Source: Alteromonas sp. LOR
GTDB taxonomy: Bacteria; Pseudomonadota; Gammaproteobacteria; Enterobacterales; Alteromonadaceae
Reading direction: 5' to 3'
NCBI RefSeq assembly: GCF_000753865.1
Contig: NZ_JQFW01000015.1
Location: 491,916-555,915, forward strand
Length of the DNA stretch: 64,000 nucleotides
Below the pieces are notes generated by a model. The model did not search any database and had not been told where the DNA came from. It saw nothing but the letters and a program-made list of their open reading frames with translations. Position numbers and translations under genes: made by a program. Positions 56,827-64,000 of this stretch are shown here, one piece after another (position 1 is the stretch's first letter; every line of letters starts with the position of its first letter).

Positions 56827-58008
56827 TTATTTTTTCACCACAAAGTCATTTTCTTGGATATTTGCAACCAAACCAGAGTTTTTGTGAATAATCGTTGAAG
56901 AGTTTGCAAAAGTATTTTCAACCACAAAAACACCAGGGTAAAGCGAGTATTGAAGGTATTTCTTTCCTTTATTATCCATGACTTCTTTTGCCTGATAAAG
57001 CACAAGCTCGTCGCTGTCTTGCAAACCGTTATCTCGCCCTAAGGAAATAGAAATAATATCTCCGGCCACATTAATCACTCGCCCTGTTACCGGTTGGCAG
57101 GCTGTCGCCTCTTTTAAGTCTTGAATAGCATCTAGCATTAGCTTTTGTGCCTCACGACCATAAGTAGAGTGCCAAAAGTAATTTGAAAACTCATCGATTT
57201 GAGCAAACCGGTCAAATGTCCACTGCGCATGTGTACTGTAAGACTTGGTAAAGAGTTTACCTCCATTGATGCCGTCAAAAACATGAAGAGTCATTCCAAA
57301 GTATCTGTCAACGCTATCATCGGCCCACGGTGTAAATACTGAGGCTGCTTTTCTTTTAATACTCAAGTCGTCGATGGTGCCCACTATTACAAATTGAGAG
57401 TTTCCTCTTTGAGACAAAGAGCGAACGTTTTGTTCGGTAAATTCGCTTTTAAATTTTGCTGTATGCGGTGCAATGTAAGACAAGCGAAGCGTATCAGTCG
57501 TGTTAGCCATTAAGTCTGCAAAGCGTTTCGTTACCGCTTCATCTAAGTGCCTAATATTGCCCTCGGTAAGTTGTCGTCTATTTGGGATAAGGAAGTGGGT
57601 TGTTGCAAAACGTTTGATATCAGATATGGCGGCGCATTGTTGGGTGGCAGGGAAGATATCAGCCCTAATACTCACAGTGAAAACTTCGCCATTGTACCTT
57701 TCGTCGATAATTTCTAGTTGTTCAACTTCGCCCGTACTGCGGATTGTCATTTCTTCGTTTTCAAGCAATCCATTTGTAAGCTGTTGGACACTTTTGATAG
57801 ATGCTCCTGAGAAAAGCATGGCTTGTTTTAGGGCCTCTTCGATTGCCTCACGTTTAGCCGTTTCTTTGTCACCATTTAAGATAATCGCTCGCCCTTTAGC
57901 CTCATACCACATGGCATGGGATTGCCCACCAAACAAGGCAATCAGGCAAACCAGTGCCACACACACATTGATCAAAATGGCGTAGCCTTTTATCTTTTTA
58001 CTTTGCAT
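56827..58008 (-). CDS. flgT: Flagellar H-ring protein FlgT
   Basis: 393 residues with a signal peptide (cut near SHA-MW). The mature N-terminus MWYEAKGRAIILNGDKETAKREAIEEALKQA is the FlgT_N signature known from Vibrio. Middle and C-terminal FlgT domains follow (KFKSEFTEQNVRSLSQRGNSQ region, and a small beta-barrel with RVINVAGDIISISLG). FlgT forms the H ring around the basal body in polar, sodium-driven flagella. GAGG precedes the ATG. Divergent from flgP. Confidence 0.9.
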   Translation of the reverse strand: MQSKKIKGYAILINVCVALVCLIALFGGQSHAMWYEAKGRAIILNGDKETAKREAIEEALKQAMLFSGASIKSVQQLTNGLLENEEMTIRSTGEVEQLEIIDERYNGEVFTVSIRADIFPATQQCAAISDIKRFATTHFLIPNRRQLTEGNIRHLDEAVTKRFADLMANTTDTLRLSYIAPHTAKFKSEFTEQNVRSLSQRGNSQFVIVGTIDDLSIKRKAASVFTPWADDSVDRYFGMTLHVFDGINGGKLFTKSYSTHAQWTFDRFAQIDEFSNYFWHSTYGREAQKLMLDAIQDLKEATACQPVTGRVINVAGDIISISLGRDNGLQDSDELVLYQAKEVMDNKGKKYLQYSLYPGVFVVENTFANSSTIIHKNSGLVANIQENDFVVKK

Positions 58009-58231
58009 ATAAACCTCACGAACGCTGCAAATAATGCATCGCTTATTTGTGTTTGACGTTTATCAACGCTTAACTTGCGACGGCTCTGTAGTGACTGTAT
58101 GAATGACTCAGCAATTCCACAATGTAGTAGTGAGTGCTTTTATCTAACTCTTTTACAAAAAGCGCTTTTACATAAAAATGACGCTACGTATTCAGTAATG
58201 GCTTTGTAACCCTATAACCTTTTACATGTAT

Positions 58232-58285
58232 GCTAAAACAGTGCCAAGTGCTAAAACAGTGCCAAGTGCTAAAACAATGCCAAGT
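58232..58285. repeat. 18-bp tandem repeat, three copies
   Basis: Unit gctaaaacagtgccaagt at 58232, 58250 and 58268; the third has one substitution (caatgcc). Nearly perfect, implying recent duplication. Confidence 0.95.
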
Positions 58286-58350
58286 GAGAGGGGATAACGT
58301 TACGAAGCATAATTAAAAAGCGCTACAGAACATAGAGACGCAGTTTAGTT

Positions 58351-58418
58351 AAAAGGCTTAGCAGTTCAAAAGGCTAAGCAGCTAAAAAGAATGAGCAGGT
58401 AAAAAGAATGAGCTCTAC
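58351..58418. repeat. 17-bp tandem repeat, four copies
   Basis: Units start at 58351, 58368, 58385 and 58402, each opening with AAAAG and containing (T/A)GAGCAG or TTAGCAG-like cores. Copies are degenerate. Confidence 0.8.
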
Positions 58419-58530
58419 AAAAAGCGCGAGTCGTTAGCACTATGATTAAGCCGTATTGCGGTAAACAGGTTTTAAGCAGAATATAAATAGGTTATTTCAA
58501 AACGTATTCTCTTGTGAGCCACATACGATT

Positions 58531-58614
58531 AGGCACAGGCCTTGCACACGATTAGGCGCAGGCTTTGCAGAGGTTAGGCACAGGCTTTGCAAATGATCAG
58601 GCGCAAGCCTTGCA
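58531..58614 (+). promoter_or_regulatory. Four tandem sigma-54-like -24/-12 elements upstream of flgP
   Basis: A 22-23-bp repeat in which each copy reads AGGC(A/G)C, five bases, TTGCA, giving GG-N10-GC, the sigma-54 spacing. GG/GC pairs lie at 58532/58544, 58555/58567, 58577/58589 and 58600/58612. The last would start transcription about 125 bp before flgP. The -24 box starts with A rather than T of the consensus. Confidence 0.55.
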
Positions 58615-58752
58615 GATAAACATACAAGCAAAGCACACGCATAAAAAAATTATCGCAGATATAAGCGTAACGGACACCGCTAAGATTAATGATGACAGGG
58701 TGAGCATCTTAGTTAACCGTTACGCGTGATATCAGGAATAGGAAAGAATGTA

Positions 58753-59232
58753 ATGGGTATTTCAACAAGTGTTGTTAGAGTGAAGGCTGCTTTACTTGCG
58801 TTTAGTATCATGACACTCGCGAGCTGTGGTGTCATCGATAAGCATGTTGAGTGGGAAACGGTTGAGCCAGCGTCGTACCCTGTTCTTACCGCTATAGGGT
58901 ATGCCCCTATCGAATCGCAGCAGGGCAGTAATGCTAACGTAAAGCTTTTAATGGCGATGAAAGCGTCAAAACTAGAGGCCTACAGAGAGTTAGCCGAACA
59001 AGTTTACGGTCAGCGTATTGAAGGCAGCCAATCATTATCTAGTTTGGTTGTTGATAGTGAGTCCTTACGTGCTTCTGTGGATGGCGTAATTAGGGGAGCA
59101 AAAATTGTGAAAACTTACCCGGTAGGTGAAGACACGTATGTCACAGAACTTTCTTTGGATATGAAACGTGTGCACGACATATATTTGACGACGGCAAAGC
59201 CACGAAGAGTAAAAGACGTTAAATATTACTGA
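58753..59232 (+). CDS. flgP: Flagellar outer-membrane lipoprotein FlgP
   Basis: 159 residues from the ATG at 58753 (AGGAAAG upstream; an earlier GTG at 58726 lacks one). Signal peptide with lipobox MTLASCG. The mature part has the LPP20/FlgP pattern: AIGYAPIESQQGSNANVK, ASKLEAYRELAEQVYGQRIEG and GAKIVKTYPVGEDTYVTEL. In Vibrio FlgP joins FlgO and FlgT in outer-membrane rings of the sheathed polar flagellum. No flgO is seen beside it. Confidence 0.9.
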   Translation: MGISTSVVRVKAALLAFSIMTLASCGVIDKHVEWETVEPASYPVLTAIGYAPIESQQGSNANVKLLMAMKASKLEAYRELAEQVYGQRIEGSQSLSSLVVDSESLRASVDGVIRGAKIVKTYPVGEDTYVTELSLDMKRVHDIYLTTAKPRRVKDVKYY

Positions 59233-59350
59233 GCGGCGATGAGGTACTGGTTATATCAAAGCGGGATTTCATGAAGGGTATGATTAATTACAGTGGAGTA
59301 GGCAGCGTTTGTAAGAGCTATGAATAAGCGCTGTGTATAAACTATAAACG

Positions 59351-59803
59351 CTATGCACTCACACCTGAACCAAGGGTACCGCCCTTCGGCTTTCCTTTCT
59401 TGTCATACGTAAGTGATTCTTTTGCACGTACTTCCATCATCAGGTTGCGCAGGTGGGTTAAACGAAGCTGGCCCTGTTCAACGGCTTTTTGGTTTACCTG
59501 AGTACGATACTTGCAGTCATCAAGCAAGATTTTAGCCTTATCTGTAAGCGCATCGTCTTCCTCTGTGTAAGACTGGCCATTCGCAAACATTGATTCTGCA
59601 GTGGCGTCTAACATTTGGATTTCTTCTAGAAGCTGCGTTTTTTCATCAAGCAAGGTCATTAACGCTTCGGCATCACGAGAGCTGATAAGATGAAGCTCTC
59701 TTTCTAATAGCCCAGAAAGCGCCGTCAGCTTATCCACCTGGCTGCTTAATACCGATGTTAAGTTTGCATGCTGATTCGTCAATTTATTACTCTTATGGTT
59801 CAT
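59351..59803 (-). CDS. flgN: FlgN-family flagellar chaperone
   Basis: 150 residues, fully helical. LLERELHLISSRDAEALMTLLDEKTQLLEEI is the FlgN signature. It protects the hook-filament junction proteins FlgK and FlgL before export. Downstream of flgM and flgA on the same strand, as in Vibrio. C-terminal basic tail (YDKKGKPKGG). Convergent with flgP. Confidence 0.92.
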   Translation of the reverse strand: MNHKSNKLTNQHANLTSVLSSQVDKLTALSGLLERELHLISSRDAEALMTLLDEKTQLLEEIQMLDATAESMFANGQSYTEEDDALTDKAKILLDDCKYRTQVNQKAVEQGQLRLTHLRNLMMEVRAKESLTYDKKGKPKGGTLGSGVSA

Positions 59804-60109
59804 TCGCCTTGTATAACAGTTAAGCTTCTGTTGTTAACTGTTCGCTGCGAAATTGGCACGTCTAGTTTGAATAATGTACGCTTTTAGATTGTGGCTTTCA
59901 AGTTAGCGTTTTATATCTCGCCGCAAGGGGTTTGGCAAAAGCCTTTAGCGTTGAATGAAGCCTTTAGCGTTAAATGAAGCCTTTAGCGTTAAATGAAGCC
60001 TTTAGCGATACATAAAGCCATTAGCGATGATACTAAAGCAGCGAAGCTTGGAACCTACGTTATACCCTCACTACTGAGTATTGGTCGTTTCCAGAGCCCT
60101 GCGCTATCG
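59804..60109. other. flgM-flgN intergenic region with repeat
   Basis: 306 bp between two genes of the same strand. Besides the 19-bp array it holds no clear promoter or terminator. An open frame on the plus strand (59993-60379) crosses flgM and is a shadow. Confidence 0.5.
59941..60033. repeat. 19-bp tandem repeat, four to five copies
   Basis: Unit gcctttagcgttaaatgaa at 59941, 59960, 59979 and 59998 with a degenerate fifth at 60017. The core TTAGCG recalls the hexanucleotide array upstream of glnD. Confidence 0.92.
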
Positions 60110-60439
60110 CTATTTGGTGCCGAAAATTTCTGCCTCAGCTTTTGCAATCTTACTTGCAAGTACTTCAGGGTTGATTTGGTAATCGCCGCTTTGAATTGCT
60201 TTTTTCAAACGATCGACCTTTTCCTGATTAACTGGCGCCTCAGTCCCTTTTTTCTGAACTTGGTTCAGCTGCTGGGCCGATTGCGTCAACGAAACAGAAT
60301 CTTGGCGAGGTGCTGGCGCCGCGGTGGCGGTTTTAGCAGTCGCTTGCTGTTGAGCTTGCTGGGTCTGGTTTTGCTGTGAAACCTTACCATTATCAACGGG
60401 ATTTTTTGGTAACCCATTGTTTATATTGTTAATAGCCAT
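60110..60439 (-). CDS. flgM: Anti-sigma-28 factor FlgM
   Basis: 109 residues. The N-terminal half is Gln/Ala-rich and disordered; the C-terminal half has DSVSLTQSAQQLNQVQK and NQEKVDRLKKAIQSGDYQINPEVLASKI, the FlgM motif that binds FliA. FlgM holds FliA inactive until exported through the finished hook. A sigma-28 promoter lies directly upstream. Confidence 0.95.
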   Translation of the reverse strand: MAINNINNGLPKNPVDNGKVSQQNQTQQAQQQATAKTATAAPAPRQDSVSLTQSAQQLNQVQKKGTEAPVNQEKVDRLKKAIQSGDYQINPEVLASKIAKAEAEIFGTK

Positions 60440-60474
60440 AATAGTTCCTCACTACCTTTTTACCTCTCTATACG

Positions 60475-60501
60475 TTATCGGCCGCTGATACATTTTCTTT
60501 A
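60475..60501 (-). promoter_or_regulatory. Sigma-28 (FliA) promoter of flgM
   Basis: On the minus strand TAAAG (60501-60497), 14-bp spacer, GCCGATAA (60482-60475), a perfect match to the FliA consensus and about 36 bp before the flgM ATG. It would let FliA raise FlgM independently of flgA. Confidence 0.9.
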
Positions 60502-60542
60502 GCCCAAATTAACGTAAAAAGGATAGTTTTCGTACGCCATTA

Positions 60543-61259
60543 TTACAATTGTATCACGACTTTCTCTACGCTGGCGACTCTGGCTATAACGGTCTTTTTT
60601 GAGCTCGCATTGAGTACCTGAATATTATCGCCCACCACGCCATCTTGTTGCGCTATACCGGCGGTTTTTACTTTCATTTTGCCTGCTTCGGCAGAGATGG
60701 TAATACGATCGCCCTTGCATACAAAACAGAGCATATTTGCTTGGATAGCCTGTCCATTTGTGGCGCGGCGTTTCATACGTGCACCAACTAGCGTTTCAAT
60801 GTTGGTAAACGTTGTATAGCGAAGACGTTTAATGTCTACACTCGCCATTTTCAAATTTGATGAGGTCAACACTGTGCCTGGGCTAACGGCGCCATAGGTC
60901 ACAACAATATCTTTTGTCCTTGATACCTGACCACTAGTGAATAAATACCAATCATTATTTTGACAACTCACCCGCACAGAAATGTACGATTGACGAAGGG
61001 CTTCTTCGGACGTGTGATACTGATAGCCCTCAGGGCATTCGGGAATATTTATCCTATCGTCTATTTTAACCATATCGACGTCGATGTTAGTATCCGCCGT
61101 GTTATCAGAGAGTTGCGATACTAGGTAGTCTTTAGCGCCATTTTCCACAACACGGTGTAAACTGTCTGTCGCAACACATGAAAATGACACTGCACTTGAC
61201 ATAATAAGCGCAATGGCGGCCAATGTTTTCTGTTGTCTTTTGCTATTCAATTTTTTCAT
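60543..61259 (-). CDS. flgA: Flagellar P-ring assembly chaperone FlgA
   Basis: 238 residues with a signal peptide (cut near CVATD). C-terminal SAF and beta-domains: PGTVLTSSNLKMASVDIKRL, VGARMKRRATNGQAIQANML and the closing VVGDNIQVLNASSKKTVIARV. FlgA helps FlgI assemble the P ring in the periplasm. First of the flgA-flgM-flgN group; divergent from cheV. Confidence 0.95.
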   Translation of the reverse strand: MKKLNSKRQQKTLAAIALIMSSAVSFSCVATDSLHRVVENGAKDYLVSQLSDNTADTNIDVDMVKIDDRINIPECPEGYQYHTSEEALRQSYISVRVSCQNNDWYLFTSGQVSRTKDIVVTYGAVSPGTVLTSSNLKMASVDIKRLRYTTFTNIETLVGARMKRRATNGQAIQANMLCFVCKGDRITISAEAGKMKVKTAGIAQQDGVVGDNIQVLNASSKKTVIARVASVEKVVIQL

Positions 61260-61483
61260 TGTGACTTTTCGTGTTCAGTTCGTGAGTTATTGGCTATGCT
61301 TAGTAACAATATGCGGGGTTACCACGACCGAGCTTTCTAATGTCAGTCGCTTTTGAGAGTTGCTTTTAAAAGTTTTAGGCGATACTGTCATTTTTCTGTC
61401 GTTTAACCTGCAAAAACCAAGTGATCTTGTCTATCTTATTGGATAACGCAATGTTCATGCCCAGAATTACCTAGAGGTGACTT

Positions 61484-62413
61484 ATGTCGGGGATTTTAGA
61501 TTCAGTTAACCAGCGCACGCAGCTTGTGGGGCAGAATCGTTTAGAATTATTATTGTTTAGGCTAAACGGACGTCAGCGCTTTGGCATAAACGTGTTTAAA
61601 GTTCGCGAAGTGCTTCAGTGCCCTCCGTTAACTTCCATGCCCAAGCTAAATCCTCTGGTACGGGGAATTGCCCATATACGTGGACAGACTATTTCCGTTA
61701 TCGATTTAAGCATGGCGACGAAAGGCAGAAAAATAGAAGACTTGTCTAACGCCTTTATCGTAATTGCAGAATACAACCGCTCAGTGCAAGGTTTCTTAGT
61801 GGGCGCGGTAGAACGCATCATTAATACCAACTGGGACGCGATAATGCCGCCACCTCAGGGGACTGGGCGCGCAAGTTACCTCACCGCAGTAACTGAAGTT
61901 GAGAACGAACTCATTGAAATCCTCGATGTTGAAAAAATACTTAACGAAATTTCTCCACTGAATGCGGAAGTCAGCTCAGAAGTCGCTGAAGGGCTAACTA
62001 CCGAAGGGCAAGAAAACAAAATTATCTTTATTGCGGATGACTCCACAGTCGCAAGAAATCAGGTTAAAAAGGCGCTGACTTCATTAGGTCTTGAGATTGA
62101 GCTCGCCAAAAATGGTCTTGAGGCGCTTAAGCGTTTAAAAGAAATTGCCGAAGAGTATGGCGATATTACTAAACGCGTTGGTGTTTTAGTTTCTGATATT
62201 GAAATGCCTGAAATGGATGGCTATACGTTAACTGCAGAAATCAAGAATACGCCTGAACTGCAAAAGCTTCATGTTGTCCTTCACACCTCGTTAAGCGGCG
62301 TATTCAATCAGGCTATGGTTCAGAAAGTGGGCGCCGATGACTTTATCGCAAAATTCCACCCTGACGAACTAGCGACCGCAGTGCAAAAATGGCTAATGAC
62401 TGAATGCGAATAA
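61484..62413 (+). CDS. cheV: Chemotaxis coupling protein CheV
   Basis: 309 residues: an N-terminal CheW-like domain (about 20-165, with FGINVFKVREVL and GIAHIRGQTISVIDLS) and a C-terminal receiver with Asp in VSDIEMPEMDGY and Lys in FIAKFHP. CheV couples receptors to CheA and buffers phosphate. AGAGGTGA precedes the ATG. Followed by cheR at 15 bp, then flgB, the Vibrio polar-flagellum order. Confidence 0.96.
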   Translation: MSGILDSVNQRTQLVGQNRLELLLFRLNGRQRFGINVFKVREVLQCPPLTSMPKLNPLVRGIAHIRGQTISVIDLSMATKGRKIEDLSNAFIVIAEYNRSVQGFLVGAVERIINTNWDAIMPPPQGTGRASYLTAVTEVENELIEILDVEKILNEISPLNAEVSSEVAEGLTTEGQENKIIFIADDSTVARNQVKKALTSLGLEIELAKNGLEALKRLKEIAEEYGDITKRVGVLVSDIEMPEMDGYTLTAEIKNTPELQKLHVVLHTSLSGVFNQAMVQKVGADDFIAKFHPDELATAVQKWLMTECE

Positions 62414-62428
62414 CGGAGCACCAAGGGA

Positions 62429-63259
62429 TTGATTAATAAAGAGGTTTCGCCAGAGGGCTACCTAAAGTTTAGGCAGTTTTTAGAAAAGCAGTGTGGAATA
62501 GTGCTTGGCGAAAACAAGCAGTATTTAGTACGAAGTCGACTGGCGTCTTTGCTGTATAAATACAGCTATAGCTCTGCGGATGAATTGATCAACGTGGTTG
62601 TGCGCGGTCACGATCGCGGATTACTGCAAAGCGTGATCGATGCCATGACGACAAATGAAACCTTGTGGTTTCGCGATAACTACCCCTTTGATCTTCTCGT
62701 GAAAGACTTACTTCCTGATTTGGCCAAAACCAACAGGAATATCAAAATTTGGAGTGCGGCTTGTTCCTCAGGTCAAGAACCCTACTCAATAGCAATGGCA
62801 ATTTTAGAGTTTCAGCGACAGCGTCCTGGCATCTTGAGAGGAGGTGTTGATATTGTGGCGACAGATTTGTCATCTGAAATGCTGTCTAAGTGCGAGCTCG
62901 GTGTTTACGATGAACTGTCTCTAGCGCGAGGACTTTCTCCACAGCGCAGACAAACGTTTTTCCAGCAGCACGAAATGGGGCGAATGCAGATAAAGCCAGA
63001 AGTGCGTCGCATGGTGACGTTTAAAAGTTTTAACTTATTGTCGAGCTATGCCGCCCTCGGCCGGTTTGATATCGTGTTTTGCCGTAACGTACTCATTTAT
63101 TTCTCTGCAGACGTGAAACAGCGGATACTGCAACAAATTGCCGGCCAGCTGCAGCCAAAAGGCGTTCTTTTCCTTGGCGCTTCTGAATCCATCAGTTCAG
63201 CCAGCGACACTTACTCTATGGTTAAATGCCAACCTGGCCTCTATTACCAAAAACGATAA
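62429..63259 (+). CDS. cheR: Chemotaxis protein methyltransferase CheR
   Basis: 276 residues from a TTG at 62429 with GGAG about ten bases upstream. The helical N-terminal domain (FRQFLEKQCGIVLGENKQYLVRSRL) is followed by the SAM-binding domain with IKIWSAACSSGQEPYSIAM and FDIVFCRNVLIYFS. It methylates Glu residues of chemoreceptors, including possibly the PYP-linked receptor in this window. Confidence 0.96.
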   Translation: MINKEVSPEGYLKFRQFLEKQCGIVLGENKQYLVRSRLASLLYKYSYSSADELINVVVRGHDRGLLQSVIDAMTTNETLWFRDNYPFDLLVKDLLPDLAKTNRNIKIWSAACSSGQEPYSIAMAILEFQRQRPGILRGGVDIVATDLSSEMLSKCELGVYDELSLARGLSPQRRQTFFQQHEMGRMQIKPEVRRMVTFKSFNLLSSYAALGRFDIVFCRNVLIYFSADVKQRILQQIAGQLQPKGVLFLGASESISSASDTYSMVKCQPGLYYQKR

Positions 63260-63361
63260 AGTAGTATCAAAAAAGGTAGGGTAGTTGAAAGCTGAATTTT
63301 AAAGGCTTTTTTATTACCTGTTCCTCTTATTCCGCAAAATAACAAACGTCAAAATCCAAAC

Positions 63362-63376
63362 TGGCACTCGCCTTGC
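63362..63376 (+). promoter_or_regulatory. Sigma-54 promoter of the flgB operon
   Basis: TGGCAC (63362-63367), five bases, TTGC (63373-63376): a perfect -24/-12 element, about 85 bp upstream of flgB. It predicts RpoN and FlrC-type control as in other polar-flagellate relatives. Confidence 0.92.
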
Positions 63377-63461
63377 TAACTATTTCACTAGAAGGTAATT
63401 AATATCTTTCTGATGGGACAACACGCATCAGAAGGTGGTGAAAAGTTAGGGGTCATAGTCA

Positions 63462-63893
63462 ATGGCGATCAATCTAGATAAGTTAGTAGGGTTCCACGAA
63501 TCAGCGCTTAAGATCCGCACTGAGCGGATGGAAGTCATCTCTGGCAATCTAGCGAACGCTAACACTCCTGGCTACAAAGCAAAAGACATCGACTTTAACA
63601 AAGCCATGCAGTCAGCCCTGAACGAAGGTGTTCAGGGTCAACACAAAAGCACTGGTGGATTAGTTCGTACCAATGAACGCCACCTAAGCGGCAATCCTTC
63701 GTCAGTCGCGGCAAATTTTGACATGCAATACCGTATCCCTACTCAACCTGATACGGGTGATGGCAATACTGTTGAAGTTCAGTCTGAAAGGAATCGCTTC
63801 CTAGATAACGGACTTCGCTACCAAGCGAGTTTGCAGTTCTTAAACGGAAAGATTAAAGGCATGAAAAAAGCACTAGGCTCTGGAGGGCAGTAG
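63462..63893 (+). CDS. flgB: Flagellar basal-body rod protein FlgB
   Basis: 143 residues (E. coli 138). The rod-protein N-terminus carries LKIRTERMEVISGNLANANTPGYKAKDIDF. It is the proximal rod subunit, exported by the flagellar apparatus. The ATG is preceded by AGGGG. flgC follows after two bases. Confidence 0.97.
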   Translation: MAINLDKLVGFHESALKIRTERMEVISGNLANANTPGYKAKDIDFNKAMQSALNEGVQGQHKSTGGLVRTNERHLSGNPSSVAANFDMQYRIPTQPDTGDGNTVEVQSERNRFLDNGLRYQASLQFLNGKIKGMKKALGSGGQ

Positions 63894-63895
63894 CA

Positions 63896-64000
63896 ATGGG
63901 TTTATTTAACGTTATGCAGATATCAAGCACGGGTATGGAGGCGGAAAATGTTCGCCTTAACACCACGGCTAGTAATATCGCAAATGCAAATTCAGTGAGC
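63896..64000 (+). CDS. flgC: Flagellar basal-body rod protein FlgC, 5' part only
   Basis: 35 codons to the window end, beginning MGLFNVMQISSTGMEAEN, with NTTASNIANANS, the rod-protein signature. GGAGGG lies upstream at the end of flgB. The rest of the gene is beyond the window. Confidence 0.93.
   Translation, partial: MGLFNVMQISSTGMEAENVRLNTTASNIANANSVS

Larger units (their letters stand above)
58009..58752. other. Repeat-rich flgT-flgP divergent region
   Basis: 744 bp with no coding frame. It contains three unrelated tandem arrays (18, 17 and 22-23 bp units, listed separately) and an AT-rich segment before flgP. Promoters of both flagellar genes must lie here. Confidence 0.7.

Noticed and set aside
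58232..58614. CRISPR array
   Set aside because: Repeats are directly adjacent without unique spacers, units of the three arrays differ, and no cas genes are present.

Overview
The window looks like a chromosomal segment of a marine gammaproteobacterium of the Alteromonadales, most likely Alteromonas or a close relative. This rests on protein similarity to Alteromonas, Shewanella and Vibrio families (FlgT and FlgP of the polar-flagellum H ring, DUF3192, DUF3301, DUF3549), on the gene order uppS-cdsA-dxr, and on moderate GC content. Genus is inferred; no database search was possible.

Layout. (1) 1-4600: ppnN (3' end outside the window), a diguanylate cyclase, queF and syd. (2) 5098-15707: an accessory region. 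Its core, 6535-15039, is a photosensory island: an OmpR-type response regulator, a divergent p-coumarate:CoA ligase (pcl), and a tightly packed run of tandem-PAS protein, photoactive yellow protein (pyp), chemoreceptor, aromatic amino acid ammonia-lyase (tal) and hybrid histidine kinase. (3) About 16086-16686: a CsrB-type regulatory RNA with about 40 GGA motifs and a GacA/UvrY-like box upstream, followed by DUF3301, DUF3549, yqcC, truC and yqcA. In E. coli csrB also lies between syd and yqcC, so the photosensory island appears inserted into an otherwise conserved neighbourhood. (4) 20212-24778: dapD, glnD and map on the minus strand. (5) 24937-44934: the conserved block rpsB-tsf-pyrH-frr-uppS-cdsA-dxr-rseP-bamA-skp-(no lpxD)-fabZ-lpxA-lpxB-rnhB-dnaE-accA-tilS. 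(6) 45028-56748: a second diguanylate cyclase, a CPA2 cation/proton antiporter, a PspB-like protein, tadA, mltF, purL, smrA and tRNA-Arg(CCT). (7) 56827-64000: flagellar and chemotaxis genes flgT, flgP, flgN, flgM, flgA, cheV, cheR, flgB and the start of flgC, with recognisable sigma-28 and sigma-54 promoters.

How the genes fit together. The most notable system is the PYP cluster. Tal would deaminate tyrosine to p-coumarate, Pcl would activate it to the CoA thioester, and Cys65 of PYP would carry the chromophore. The neighbouring chemoreceptor has two back-to-back membrane helices and no ligand-binding domain, and the hybrid kinase and tandem-PAS protein are candidate signalling partners. Together they suggest blue-light control of motility or lifestyle in a polar-flagellated cell that also carries cheV and cheR in this window. 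The PYP has Gln where the Halorhodospira protein has Glu46, which predicts altered colour and photocycle.

Other points of interest are the long CsrB-like RNA, the absence of lpxD from its usual place between skp and fabZ, a run of four sigma-54-like elements formed by a 22-23 bp tandem repeat upstream of flgP, and at least nine unrelated short tandem-repeat arrays in intergenic DNA.
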